The notes: generated by a model from the letters alone, not told the origin. Positions 18,765 through 28,992 are shown, counted from the stretch's first letter. The stretch: DNA of 64,000 nucleotides from Candidatus Nanopelagicales bacterium (GCA_030726915.1 JANRCR010000031.1:1-64000), one strand, 5' to 3'. Numbers and translations: made by a program.

Positions 18765-20416
18765 ACCGCACCGTCCACGAGGTTGATCTTCTCTGCGGAC
18801 GGCACCTTGGGTAGGCCGGGCATTGTCATGATGTCCCCGCAGACCACCACGACGAATTCGGCTCCTGCGGACAGACGCACCTCGCGCACGTCCAGGACAT
18901 GTCCACTGGGCGCTCCGCGCAGGGCAGCATCGGTGGAGAAGGAGTACTGCGTCTTGGCAATGCACACGGGAAGGTGGCCGTAGCCCATGTCCTGCAACTC
19001 CCGAAGTTGCGTGCGAACCTTGGAGCTCGCGGTCACCTCGTCGGCTCGGTAGACACGGGTGGCGATGGCCTCGATCTTCTCCCACAGGGTCGCCTCGTCG
19101 GGGTAGACGAAGGTGACCTCGCTCGGCGTCTCGCACATGGTGACGACCGCGCGGGCGAGATCCTCGGTGCCGGCACCACCATCAGCCCAGTGTGTGGCGA
19201 GCACCACCTGCGCGCCGGCGTCGGCCACGAGGCGACGGAGCAGGTCGACCTCCGCCACCGTGTCGGATGTGAAGTTGTTGATCGACACGATGCAGGGGAC
19301 GCCGTAGACGTCACGAACGTTCTCGATGTGGCGGCGGAGATTGACGACTCCCTTCTCCAGGGACCCGAGATCCTCATCGGTGATTGTCTTGAGGTCGGCA
19401 CCCCCGTGGTATTTCAATGCTCGAATCGTGGCGACGATGACCGCGGCTGATGGGCGCAGTCCTGATTTGCGGCACTTGATATCAATGAACTTCTCGGCTC
19501 CCAGGTCAGCCCCGAAGCCTGCCTCGGTGACGACATAGTCGGCCAGCTTCATGGCACCGGCCGTTGCGATCACCGTGTTGCACCCGTGGGCAATGTTGGC
19601 GAAGGGCCCACCGTGCACGAAGGCTGGCGTGTGCTCCAGGGTCTGCACCAGGTTGGGCTGGAAGGCATCCTTGAGCAGCACGGTCATGGCACCATCCGCA
19701 TTGAGGTCGCGAGCGCGGATGGGCTCCTTATCGCGGGTGTAGCCGATGATGATGTTGCCGAGCCGGGCACGCAGGTCATCCAGCGATATCGCAAGGCAGA
19801 AGATTGCCATGACCTCTGATGCGACCACGATGTCGAAGCCGTCCTCGCGCGGATAACCATTGGCCGGGCCCCCGAGCCCGACCACAATGTCGCGCAGCGC
19901 ACGGTCGTTCATATCAACGACTCGCTTCCACGTGATGCGGCGGACGTCGATGCCCAGCGCATTGCCGTGGTGGATGTGGTTATCGATGAGCGCGGACAGC
20001 AGATTGTTGGCGAGGCCGATCGCGCTGAAGTCTCCCGTGAAGTGGAGGTTGATGTCCTCCATGGGGACCACCTGGGCGTAGCCGCCGCCAGCGGCGCCCC
20101 CCTTCATGCCGAAGACCGGGCCGAGGGAAGGCTCGCGCAGGCAGATCATCGCGTCCTTGCCGATGCGGCGTAGGCCATCCCCGAGACCGACGGTGGTCGT
20201 CGTCTTGCCCTCGCCCGCCGGGGTGGGACTGATGGCCGTCACGAGGATGAGATGAGATCCGGGCCGCTCGGGGAGTCCGTCGAGGAAGGCTGTCGAGACC
20301 TTGGCCTTGTAGTGGCCGTAGGGCACAAGGGCCTCGTCAGGAATCCCCAACGTGGCTGCCACCTCGTTGATGCGAGTCATCTGGGTGGCCTGGGCGATCT
20401 CGATGTCGCTGAGCAT
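18749..20416 (-). CDS. fhs: formate--tetrahydrofolate ligase
   Basis: [74 protein letters not shown]. Confidence 0.97.
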   Translation of the reverse strand: MLSDIEIAQATQMTRINEVAATLGIPDEALVPYGHYKAKVSTAFLDGLPERPGSHLILVTAISPTPAGEGKTTTTVGLGDGLRRIGKDAMICLREPSLGPVFGMKGGAAGGGYAQVVPMEDINLHFTGDFSAIGLANNLLSALIDNHIHHGNALGIDVRRITWKRVVDMNDRALRDIVVGLGGPANGYPREDGFDIVVASEVMAIFCLAISLDDLRARLGNIIIGYTRDKEPIRARDLNADGAMTVLLKDAFQPNLVQTLEHTPAFVHGGPFANIAHGCNTVIATAGAMKLADYVVTEAGFGADLGAEKFIDIKCRKSGLRPSAAVIVATIRALKYHGGADLKTITDEDLGSLEKGVVNLRRHIENVRDVYGVPCIVSINNFTSDTVAEVDLLRRLVADAGAQVVLATHWADGGAGTEDLARAVVTMCETPSEVTFVYPDEATLWEKIEAIATRVYRADEVTASSKVRTQLRELQDMGYGHLPVCIAKTQYSFSTDAALRGAPSGHVLDVREVRLSAGAEFVVVVCGDIMTMPGLPKVPSAEKINLVDGAVCGLF

Positions 20417-20419
20417 GGA

Positions 20420-21379
20420 CTATCCCTTCGCTGCGCGGACAGCCTCGACGATGGCAGGCATCACCGTGGCCGCGTCCCCGATGACGGCGTAATCAGCAAA
20501 CGACATGATCGTTGCATCCGGATCGGAGTTGATGGCAATCATTGTCTTGGCATTCTTGCATCCGGCGATGTGCTGAGTGGCACCGCTGATGCCGATCGCA
20601 ATGTAGAGGTCGGGAGCGACCTTGGTGCCGGTCTGGCCCACCTGCTCCGCGTGCGGACGCCATCCCGCGGATGTGACGACGCGTGAGCATCCCACCGTCC
20701 CACCGAGGAGTTCAGCCAACTCTTCGAGCGGTCCGAAGCCAGCTTCACCGACGCCACGCCCACCGGAGACGACAACCTTGGCTTCCGCGAGGCTCACGCC
20801 GCCGCCCCCGCCGCCGGTGCGCTCAAGGACGCGCACGGCGAGATCAGCAGGGGTGAGATCGGGAGCAAACTCCACGATGGCTGCAGGGGCGCTACCCGAC
20901 TGGGGATCCGCAGCGAACACATGCAGTGCTGTTGTGGCGTAGAGCATGGGCGCATGGACGCGCGCCTCCTCAAACACGTTGCCGGCCCAGCGATAGCGCG
21001 TCACCTCGGAGACACCATCCCCCAGGGTTATGGAGGTGCAGTCCGCGGCGAAGGGCTCATCCATGATGGCTGCCGCATGGGCGAGCACCTCATTGCCGCG
21101 GGGGGATCCCGCAGCGAGGACGGCGGTGGGCTGCAGGCGCTCCGCGAGCTGTGAGACAGCGCGCCCAGCTGCCATCGGGGCATAGTCGGTCAGGCCGTCA
21201 TGCACGCCGACGTGCGCGGTCGCTACGCCGAACTCACCGAGTCGAGGCGCCAGGGCGACCGCATCCACACCGATGAGGACAGCCTGGACATCCGCGTCAA
21301 TTCCGCGCGCGGCGGCTAACGCTTGGAGCGACAGCTCATCCAGCACACCACGGTCATGGTCGACATATACGAGAATCAC
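20420..21379 (-). CDS. etfA: electron transfer flavoprotein alpha subunit
   Basis: VVSGGRGVGEAGFGPLEELAELLGGTVGCSRVVTSAGW, VGQTGTKVAPDLYIAIGISGATQHIAGCK. Confidence 0.96.
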   Translation of the reverse strand: MILVYVDHDRGVLDELSLQALAAARGIDADVQAVLIGVDAVALAPRLGEFGVATAHVGVHDGLTDYAPMAAGRAVSQLAERLQPTAVLAAGSPRGNEVLAHAAAIMDEPFAADCTSITLGDGVSEVTRYRWAGNVFEEARVHAPMLYATTALHVFAADPQSGSAPAAIVEFAPDLTPADLAVRVLERTGGGGGGVSLAEAKVVVSGGRGVGEAGFGPLEELAELLGGTVGCSRVVTSAGWRPHAEQVGQTGTKVAPDLYIAIGISGATQHIAGCKNAKTMIAINSDPDATIMSFADYAVIGDAATVMPAIVEAVRAAKG

Positions 21380-22140
21380 GTGAGGACTCCAATCTCTTTG
21401 AGGACCTCAACGACCCTGGGTGCGGCCTCGGGGCCGGTGCCGAGCACCGTGGCGGTGCCCGTCTCCTGGGGAGGCAGGGCCAGCCTGATCTTCTCCAGTC
21501 GCGCGGGCGTTGCCGTGGGGGCCACCGTGTCGATGGGCTTCTTGCGCGCCTTGATGCGGCCCGGCACCGATGGGTAGCGCGGGATATTGACGCCATCCTT
21601 CACCGCAATGACGGCGGGCAGCGAGACTTCATAAACCTCCCGGTCGGTGCCGACGACGCGCTCGCATCGAGCCACACCACCGGTCACCGACAGGCCTTTG
21701 ACGTTGGTGACGATGGGCCAGCCCAGGGCGTGGGCAATGCGCACCCCCACCTGATAGCCCGAGGTATCGGCGGACTCCGTGCCCACGATGACCATGTCGT
21801 AGGTGGTCGCATCGTCACGGATGGCGCTCGCGAGGGCCGCGGCGGTCGCCTGGGGATCCCACTCATCGGCGCCGGTTTCGAGAAGGACTCCCCGGGAGAC
21901 ACCGACCGCCATGAGTTCACGGATCTGCTCGGTGGAGTCGGCCGTGCCCAGTGAGAACGCCGTCACCTCTCCACCGTCCGCCTCAATCAGTTGTACGGCG
22001 GCTTCGGTGGCGCACTCCTCATGTGGGCTGAGGGTCCAGCCCATCGCACTGCCGCTGGTGTCGATGGCGGTCGCATCGGGGGTGAGACTCCAGCGCCCCG
22101 GTGAGAGGGGCACGCGCTTGATGCACACAGCGACATTCAC
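21376..22140 (-). CDS. etfB: electron transfer flavoprotein beta subunit
   Basis: MNVAVCIKRVPLSPG, ATAAALASAIRDDATTYDMVIVGTESADTSGYQVGVRIAHALGWP. Confidence 0.95.
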   Translation of the reverse strand: MNVAVCIKRVPLSPGRWSLTPDATAIDTSGSAMGWTLSPHEECATEAAVQLIEADGGEVTAFSLGTADSTEQIRELMAVGVSRGVLLETGADEWDPQATAAALASAIRDDATTYDMVIVGTESADTSGYQVGVRIAHALGWPIVTNVKGLSVTGGVARCERVVGTDREVYEVSLPAVIAVKDGVNIPRYPSVPGRIKARKKPIDTVAPTATPARLEKIRLALPPQETGTATVLGTGPEAAPRVVEVLKEIGVLT

Positions 22141-24644
22141 GCCAGGATCCGATCGTTGGCCGCGTCAAAGACGGCTCCACTGCCCTCGACCGTGACGGGA
22201 TACTGCTCGCCGAGGTATTCCACGAGCAGGTGCGTGCCGGGAGCGGCGTACTCCGCCGGCAGGTAGGACATGAGGATGTGTTTGCCGACGGAGGGGCCGG
22301 CTCCCGCGGAGGTGACGTAGGAGCGGCGTCCGTGTGCGTCGGTAATGGGGCCGCCGTCCTTCGTGAGGATCGGCTCCTTGCCCAGCATGTAGCGCTTCTC
22401 GCCCGTGGAGGAGGTGTGGTCGTCGACCGTGAGCAGACACATGACCGTGGCCACCGGCTCATCACGCTGGCGCAGATGCGCCTGCTTGCCGATGAAGTCG
22501 GCGTCCTTGATCTTCTTGGGGCTCATGCCCGCTTCGATGATCGTGTACTCGCTTTCGAGCTCGGCGCCGTACGCCCGATAGCCCTTCTCAAGTCGTCCGG
22601 TCGTCCCGTAGACGCCGATACCCACCGGGATGAGCCCGTGATCCTGCCCCGCCGCCCAGAGGGCATCCCACACCGCGAGGCCCTCGGACATGGGGACGTA
22701 GATCTCCCAGCCGAGGTCACCCACATAGGAGATTCGGGAGGCGAGCACCGTCTGCCCGGCGATGGTGATGTCGCGGCACGTGCCGAATCCGAAACCTTCG
22801 TTGCTCACGTCGGCATCGGTGACCGAGGCCAGGATGGCGCGCGCATGCGGGCCCCAGAGGCCGATGGTCGACATCGCCTCGGTGAGATCAGTGAAGGTCG
22901 CTTCGGGTGCGGCGTTGTCCTTGAACCACTTGAGATCGCTCATGCCGTGTGCCCCGCCGGTGACGACGCGGTAGTGATCATCACCGAGTCGCATCACGGT
23001 GAGGTCGGACTTGAAGCCGCCGCCGGGGGAGAGGACGGGGGTGTAGATGACCTTGCCAACGGCAACATCCATCTGTCGCATGCAGACGCGCTGCACGGTG
23101 GCAAGTGCACCGGGGCCGGTGATGTCGAAGAGCGCAAAGGCCGTCAGGTCGACAATGCCGGCCGTCTCCCGCATCTGCAGATGCTCGGCGTTGATGATGG
23201 GCGACCACCAGCGGGAGTCCCACTCGGCTACGCGGGGCATGACGGCATCGCCGTACTTCTCAAGCAGGCCGGCGTTGGAGTCGTACCAGAAGGGGCGCTC
23301 CCACATCACCGTCTCGTAGAAGACTGCGCCAAGAGCCTTCTCGCGCTCGAAGTAGGGCGAGATCCGGACCTCGCGATTGGAGGACCACTGCTCGGCCGGA
23401 TGCACGATGCCGTAGGTCTTATTGAAGCCCTCCGCTGTGCGGTCCTTGATGTGCTTGGTCGTCGTCTGCTGGGGATAGAAGCGCGCGACATCAGAGGCGT
23501 GGACATCGATCTCGGGCTCGCCGAGGATCATCCACTCGGCGATGGCGCGTCCGACGCCGGGACCTTCCTTGACCCAGACCGCGGATGCGGCCCACAGGCC
23601 CTTGACCTCCGGCGTCTCGCCCAGGATCGGCATGCCGTCGGGTGTGAGGGAGAGGATGCCGTTGATCGCGTACTTCTCGCCTATCGTCTCATCGCCAACG
23701 ATGTCGGGCATGAGCTCCAGCGCGTACTCATCCTGCTCGGCGAAGTCATCGGGGGTGAACGGAAACTCGGTGGGGGAGAGCGCGGCCTCGGCGTTCGACG
23801 GGATGTCCTCGGCGTCGTAGAGCATCGGGCGATGGGCGTAGGAGCCGATCTCCAGGCCCGTGCCGTGCTGGCGCTCGTACATGTTGGTGTCCATGTCGCG
23901 GACGATCGGGTACTCGATGTCGCCCTTGGCATCGGCAAACATGGGGACGGTGCCGATGTCCTTCATCTGATGGACGGCGGGGGTGAGGGGGATCTCAGCG
24001 CCCGCCATCGCGGCGATCTGGCGGCTCCAGCAGCCGCAGGCGATGACGGCGTACTCGCAGTTGATGGTGCCCTGATCGGTGACCACCGCGGTGATGCGGC
24101 CGTCGACCACGGTCAGGTCATCGACCTCGACATTGGCGAAGGACTGCAGCGCACCCATCTCGACGGCCTTCTCGCGCATGATCGTGCCCATGCGCAGCGA
24201 ATCAACGACACCGACTCCCTCGGTGTAGAAGCCGCCGAGGATCACCGTCTCATCGATGAACGGCACCATGTCCTTGACCTGGTCGGGTGTGAGCAGTGAC
24301 ATGCCCTCAACGCCCCAGGACTTGCCCGATGTGATGCGGCGGGTGAGCTCCTGCATGCGCTCGGGGGTGCGAGCAACCTCGATGCCGCCGCACTTGGTGA
24401 AGGTGCCGAACTCCTCGTACTGGCGCACGCTGTCGAGCGTGAGCTCCGCCATCTCCTTGGTGTGATCGACCAGGAAGATGAAGTTCGAGGCGTGCCCGGT
24501 GGAGCCGCCGGGGTTGGGCAGCGGTCCCTTGTCGATCTGGACGATGTCGGTCCAGCCCAGACGAGCCAGGTGGTAGGCCACGGAGTTGCCCACGATCCCG
24601 GCACCGATGACGACGCACTTCGCGGAGCTCGGCAGGTTGCTCAT
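22137..24644 (-). CDS. FAD-dependent oxidoreductase fused to GcvT domain (dimethylglycine/sarcosine dehydrogenase family)
   Basis: CVVIGAGIVGNSVAYHLARLGW FAD motif, DAO-type N-domain, C-terminal aminomethyltransferase (TAFALFDITGPGALATVQRVC, GDLGWEIYVP, VGIGVYGTTGRLEKGYRAYG); 835 aa. Confidence 0.93.
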   Translation of the reverse strand: MSNLPSSAKCVVIGAGIVGNSVAYHLARLGWTDIVQIDKGPLPNPGGSTGHASNFIFLVDHTKEMAELTLDSVRQYEEFGTFTKCGGIEVARTPERMQELTRRITSGKSWGVEGMSLLTPDQVKDMVPFIDETVILGGFYTEGVGVVDSLRMGTIMREKAVEMGALQSFANVEVDDLTVVDGRITAVVTDQGTINCEYAVIACGCWSRQIAAMAGAEIPLTPAVHQMKDIGTVPMFADAKGDIEYPIVRDMDTNMYERQHGTGLEIGSYAHRPMLYDAEDIPSNAEAALSPTEFPFTPDDFAEQDEYALELMPDIVGDETIGEKYAINGILSLTPDGMPILGETPEVKGLWAASAVWVKEGPGVGRAIAEWMILGEPEIDVHASDVARFYPQQTTTKHIKDRTAEGFNKTYGIVHPAEQWSSNREVRISPYFEREKALGAVFYETVMWERPFWYDSNAGLLEKYGDAVMPRVAEWDSRWWSPIINAEHLQMRETAGIVDLTAFALFDITGPGALATVQRVCMRQMDVAVGKVIYTPVLSPGGGFKSDLTVMRLGDDHYRVVTGGAHGMSDLKWFKDNAAPEATFTDLTEAMSTIGLWGPHARAILASVTDADVSNEGFGFGTCRDITIAGQTVLASRISYVGDLGWEIYVPMSEGLAVWDALWAAGQDHGLIPVGIGVYGTTGRLEKGYRAYGAELESEYTIIEAGMSPKKIKDADFIGKQAHLRQRDEPVATVMCLLTVDDHTSSTGEKRYMLGKEPILTKDGGPITDAHGRRSYVTSAGAGPSVGKHILMSYLPAEYAAPGTHLLVEYLGEQYPVTVEGSGAVFDAANDRILA

Positions 24645-24699
24645 GTTGGATGATTCCCTTCGTTTGGTGCTGACTGGGCTTATGGGGAGTGGCTAGTTT

Positions 24700-25368
24700 T
24701 CAGATTGCTCGACGTACCTCGGCTTCGAAGCCCGTGACGTGTGAGGACATGACCTGTGCAGCGCGATCGGCGTCACCCTCGCGAATGGCGACCAGCAGGT
24801 CGCGATGCTCGGCCACCGCATCACCCAGGTGGCTGACGCGGTCGAGGGCGAGGAACCAGATGCGCAGGGCGTGCATGTAGTGCTCAATACATACGCCCTG
24901 GAGGAAGTCGTTATGAGCGCAGCGGTAGACGTGATGGTGGATGCGCTGGTCGAGTTCGATGAGGATACGCATATCGGGATCGTGGGCATTTGTGTCGATG
25001 GCGGCAAGGAGGTCATCGATGACCTCGAGATCCTCAACGGTCCGTCGCTGCGCTGCCAGGCGTGCGGCGTACGGCTCGAGTTGTTCACGAACCTCAGACA
25101 GGGCAGCGAGGTCGCGCGGATCGAGGGCGGCGACGAACATGCCTCGGCGTGGGTAGACGTCGACGAGGCGCTCATGGGCCAGGGTGCGCAATGCCTCCCG
25201 GATCGGTGTCCGTCCCAGGCCCAGCCGCTGCTGCAAATCGGGCTCGCTGAGCAGGGAACCCGGGGCCAATTCGAGGGTGACGATGAGTGCCCGAATGTCC
25301 CGGTAGGCGTGGTCTGACTGAGACTCTCCACCGGTGAGGTCGGGTTGCACGAGTTGGAGTGCGGACAC
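24700..25368 (-). CDS. GntR family transcriptional regulator (FCD domain)
   Basis: LEPGSLLSEPDLQQRLGLGRTPIREALRTLAHERLVDVYPRRGMFVAAL wHTH plus helical C-domain. Confidence 0.94.
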   Translation of the reverse strand: MSALQLVQPDLTGGESQSDHAYRDIRALIVTLELAPGSLLSEPDLQQRLGLGRTPIREALRTLAHERLVDVYPRRGMFVAALDPRDLAALSEVREQLEPYAARLAAQRRTVEDLEVIDDLLAAIDTNAHDPDMRILIELDQRIHHHVYRCAHNDFLQGVCIEHYMHALRIWFLALDRVSHLGDAVAEHRDLLVAIREGDADRAAQVMSSHVTGFEAEVRRAI

Positions 25369-25463
25369 GTCATAGATATATCAGTTGTCGATCAACATGT
25401 ACATCAGACCCCCGGATCCGGCCGCCAGACGGGTCCGGCAACGTGACCCTCGCCCACTAGGTT

Positions 25464-27596
25464 GTGCCCATGCGCGCAAATCGGACGTTGCCCATAGCCG
25501 CTGCATCTCTCCTTCTCCTGGGGTCCGTGGCGATCCCGGTCGCCGCGGGGGCCGCGCCTGGCCTGGCCTACCCGCCCGCCGAGCGGTCAACGCACGTCGA
25601 CACCTACTTCGGCGTCGACGTCGCGGACCCCTACCGCTGGATGGAGGATCCCGAGGACGCGCGCACGCAGGCGTGGGTCGACGCGCAGGCGAGTCTTGCC
25701 TCGACGTACCTCGAAGGCCTGCCCACCCGCGCCGCGCGCGCCGAGCAGATGGCCGAGTTGCTCGAGCAGCCCTTGTTGGGACAGCCCGTGAGCGCAGGGG
25801 GAAGGCTCTTCTGGATTGCAAACGATGGCGTGCAGGCGCAGTCGGTGCTCTACCAGTCGTCGGGCGGCATCAAGGAGGGCGCGGTCCTGCTCGACCCCAA
25901 CACGCTCTCCGCTGACGGCACCGTCTCACTCGCGTCCTGGTCCCCCAGCCCCAACGGGCGCTACGTCGCATGGGCCAGCTCCGACGGCGGATCGGACTGG
26001 CAGACGTGGCGCATCCGTGATGTACGCACAGGTAGGGACCTGCGCGCGGTCCTGCGCTGGTCAAAGTTCGTCGGCGCCGTATGGGCGCCAGACTCCTCCG
26101 GCTTCTACTACGTGCGGTACCCCACGCCGACGGACCCGCTGGAGTCAGTCAACGTCGGCATTCAGGTCCGCTTCCACCAGCTCGGACGATCGGGCGACAC
26201 CTCGACGCTCATCTACACCGACAGGCAGCGCCCCGAGACGTTCGCGGTGCCGGTCGCCGCCCCCGGTTTCGATCGTCAGTGGATCTCCCTCGGGGCGCCC
26301 GAGGGCGGCAACGGCCTCGCCTACAACGCCGGCTCCCCCACGAATCCGCGCATTCGGATCCTGCCTCTCCCGCAGGATCTGTCCTCCTACTCCATCATCA
26401 CGCAAGGACGCAACCACATCATCGTGCAGACCGACCGCGGGGCTCCTCAGTCGAGGATCGTGCGCATCCGGCTGGACAGGCCGGGGCCGCGGCACTGGCA
26501 GGAGATCGTGCGCGAGCGGGCCGATGCGATCGACCAGGTGGGCATTGTCGATCGCCAGTTCGTGGTCGTCTATCTCTCTGACGCCGCGAGCCGCGTGCGC
26601 ATTTTCTCGCCGCGGGGGCGTGCTCTCGGCACCCTGCCGCTGCCCGGCATCGGCCAGGTGCTGCGAGTCTCCGATCGGGAGGGCCCCGGCGGCTTCCTCT
26701 CCTACACGAGCTTCACTCAGCCCAGACAGGTGCTCACGTTCACTCCGAGGGACCGGCGCACACGCGAGTGGTACTCCGCACCCGTGCCCTTCGACCCTGC
26801 CGACTACATCACCGAGCAGGTCTGGACGACGAGCAAGGACGGCACGCGCGTGCCCGCTTTCGTCAGCCGACTGCGCAGTGTGACCCCCGGACCGTCCACG
26901 CCGACGTGGCTTTACGGATACGGCGGCTTCAACATCTCCGAAACCCCGGCATACTCACCCGATGCGATCGCGTGGATGCAAGAAGGCGGTGTCTACGTCG
27001 TCGCAAACATCCGCGGTGGTGGGGAGTTCGGTCGGAATTGGCACCGCGCGGGCACTCTGCTGCGCAAGCAGAACACCTTCGACGACTTCATCGGAGTCGC
27101 CGAGTGGCTTATCGCGGAAGGCCAGACGTCGCCCGCGCACCTGGTGGCTAACGGGATCAGCAACGGCGGCCTGCTGGCCGGCGCCGTGCTCACCCAGCGC
27201 CCCGATCTCTTCGCTGCTGTCATCCCTGAGGTCGGCGTACTCGACATGCTGCGCTACCAGTACTTCACCATCGGCTACGGCTGGGCGAGTGACTACGGCC
27301 GCAGCGACGACAGTAAGGAGATGTTCGAGTACCTCCTCGGTTACTCACCCCTGCACACCGTGCGCGCGGGCGTGGACTATCCGGCGACGCTCGTCATGAC
27401 CGCCGCACGGGACGACCGGGTCGTGCCCGCGCACAGCTTCAAGTTTGCCGCCACGCTGCAGCACGCCAACCCCGACGGGGAGCCGATGCTCATCCGCATC
27501 GAGACGCAGGCCGGGCACGGCGCGGGCTCCTCACTGCAGCAGCGCATCGATCGGTCCACGGACCGGTTGGCCTTCATGGACGCCCACGCGGGCTAG
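25464..27596 (+). CDS. prolyl oligopeptidase family serine peptidase (S9A), exported
   Basis: signal peptide MRANRTLPIAAASLLLLGSVAIPVAAGAAPG; DPYRWMED; NGISNGGLLAGAVLTQRPDLFAAVIPEVGVLDMLRYQYFTIGYGWASDYG; HGAGSS. Confidence 0.94.
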   Translation: MPMRANRTLPIAAASLLLLGSVAIPVAAGAAPGLAYPPAERSTHVDTYFGVDVADPYRWMEDPEDARTQAWVDAQASLASTYLEGLPTRAARAEQMAELLEQPLLGQPVSAGGRLFWIANDGVQAQSVLYQSSGGIKEGAVLLDPNTLSADGTVSLASWSPSPNGRYVAWASSDGGSDWQTWRIRDVRTGRDLRAVLRWSKFVGAVWAPDSSGFYYVRYPTPTDPLESVNVGIQVRFHQLGRSGDTSTLIYTDRQRPETFAVPVAAPGFDRQWISLGAPEGGNGLAYNAGSPTNPRIRILPLPQDLSSYSIITQGRNHIIVQTDRGAPQSRIVRIRLDRPGPRHWQEIVRERADAIDQVGIVDRQFVVVYLSDAASRVRIFSPRGRALGTLPLPGIGQVLRVSDREGPGGFLSYTSFTQPRQVLTFTPRDRRTREWYSAPVPFDPADYITEQVWTTSKDGTRVPAFVSRLRSVTPGPSTPTWLYGYGGFNISETPAYSPDAIAWMQEGGVYVVANIRGGGEFGRNWHRAGTLLRKQNTFDDFIGVAEWLIAEGQTSPAHLVANGISNGGLLAGAVLTQRPDLFAAVIPEVGVLDMLRYQYFTIGYGWASDYGRSDDSKEMFEYLLGYSPLHTVRAGVDYPATLVMTAARDDRVVPAHSFKFAATLQHANPDGEPMLIRIETQAGHGAGSSLQQRIDRSTDRLAFMDAHAG

Positions 27597-27836
27597 CCCG
27601 TCCCCGAGGATTCCTCCCGTGCAGACAGCCGCGCCGCGATCCACCGCGGGGACGGTCGCCATGTCCTACCTCGCCGCGGCGGGGGCCTTCGTCACGGCAC
27701 TCATCGCGGAATGTCAGTTCCACCGGGAGCGTGTTCATTGACCCGGGATTACCCCGGCAACAACGCCAAGGCGAGAAGCCACATAGCATCGTGGCACTAG
27801 ATCGTTCCGATGTGTGTTTGCTTGGAGGTGCTCGTT

Positions 27837-28631
27837 GTGAAGTCGTCGAGGGTTGTGGTGCTAGCGCTCTCGGCCACGTTGTTTTTTTGTCTTGCTCTTG
27901 CGATCTCATTCGCGTGGGGTGCGTTGGTCGTGAGACACGAGATCTTTCCTTACCAGGCCCTCGAGGCAGTTCCAGTTTTTGCTCTCGAAAGTGAGAAGGA
28001 CCAAGCGGGCGTTTCTGCTGCTGATAGGTACTGGGCTCAGAAAGTTATTGATGGGGGATACATCCTTCATTTCAGGCATGCGCAGCGTGAGAAGTGGAAC
28101 GACGTTGCGGCATTTGACGCCTATGACCTGCTCCGGGGGAGTGGATCTGCCGCAGAGTCGTATGCGAAAGCCGTGTGTCTGACTGAGCAGGGAGTGGAGG
28201 AGAGCCGACTGATTGGCAGCGTCTTCCGGCTGCTGAATGTCAAGGTGGCGCGAGTCATAGCCTCACCGTCCTGTCGGGCAAAGGAGACGGCGCAGTATGC
28301 GTTCGGGCGGATTGACGGAATCGACAACTCGCTCCTTCATCGCACGGCGATTCCTCCGGAGCAGTGGGATGGCTTTGCCGCGCAACTGAGAAGCTTGATT
28401 CTGTCCATCGATGTCCAGCCGGGCACGAACGTCGTGCTGTCGGGTCATGGTAGAACGCTAGGTGACGATGGCGATCGTGTCATTGATGTAGACGAGACAC
28501 AGGACGTTGATGGGCGAGATGAAACTGGGTTTGTCGTACTCGAAAGGGTTGAGGGCAAGGTCATCGCTCGACACAAGTTCACGAGCTTCAAGAATTTCGT
28601 GAATGCCATCCTTGAGGTGCCTCTCACGTAG
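27837..28631 (+). CDS. membrane-anchored histidine phosphatase superfamily protein
   Basis: N-terminal TM helix; YILHFRHAQREKW (RHxx), VCLTEQGVEESRLIGSVFR, ASPSCRAKETAQYAFG, VVLSGHGRTL; lower local GC. Confidence 0.75.
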   Translation: MKSSRVVVLALSATLFFCLALAISFAWGALVVRHEIFPYQALEAVPVFALESEKDQAGVSAADRYWAQKVIDGGYILHFRHAQREKWNDVAAFDAYDLLRGSGSAAESYAKAVCLTEQGVEESRLIGSVFRLLNVKVARVIASPSCRAKETAQYAFGRIDGIDNSLLHRTAIPPEQWDGFAAQLRSLILSIDVQPGTNVVLSGHGRTLGDDGDRVIDVDETQDVDGRDETGFVVLERVEGKVIARHKFTSFKNFVNAILEVPLT

Positions 28632-28651
28632 GTGAAGGCACATCGCGTTGT

Positions 28652-28805
28652 CATCCGGGATCACCCTGGCAGAACGAGTTCGTTGAATCGTTCAACAGCA
28701 CGTTCCGTTATGAGCTCTTCGTCATCGAGATGTTGCACAGCCTTCGTGAGGCCAAGATGATGTCCGAGGACTATCGGCAGCACCACAGCAAGGTCCGGTC
28801 CCCAG
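28652..28805 (+). pseudogene. IS3-family transposase C-terminal remnant
   Basis: reads HPGSPWQNEFVESFNSTFRYELFVIEMLHSLREAKMMSEDYRQHHSKVRS, matching the conserved C-terminal DDE/E region (PGSPWQNG.VESFN) with no N-terminal catalytic domain. Confidence 0.8.
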
Positions 28806-28892
28806 ATGCGCGCATAACGAGGCCATTGTTTGCGGCCCGCACCTATCTTCTTCACCGTTCTTCGGGAGATTTTGCGAGGAAAACTCACTCGA

Positions 28893-28986
28893 ATTCCCGA
28901 AGAACGCAGACTCCCGAAGAATCCGGACCCCCGGGGAACCCGAATTCCCGAAGAACCCGGGAAACCCGGACTCCCGGGGAACCGTG
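28893..28986. repeat. degenerate 17-bp tandem repeat, five full units and one partial
   Basis: ATTCCCGAAGAACGCAG/ACTCCCGAAGAATCCGG/ACCCCCGGGGAACCCGA/ATTCCCGAAGAACCCGG/(GAAACCCGG)/ACTCCCGGGGAACCGTG. Confidence 0.8.
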
Positions 28987-28992
28987 AAGAGG

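Noticed and set aside
22230-24299. 689-aa plus-strand ORF antisense to the dimethylglycine dehydrogenase
   Set aside because: Shadow ORF of a GC-rich coding strand; the minus frame has clear FAD and GcvT motifs and the antisense product is low-complexity His/Gly/Asp-rich.
27445-27741. 98-aa plus ORF after the prolyl oligopeptidase
   Set aside because: Mostly overlaps the peptidase 3' end in another frame; no supporting motif.
28893-28986. Possible CRISPR array
   Set aside because: Units are 17 bp, contiguous without spacers and degenerate; no cas genes nearby.
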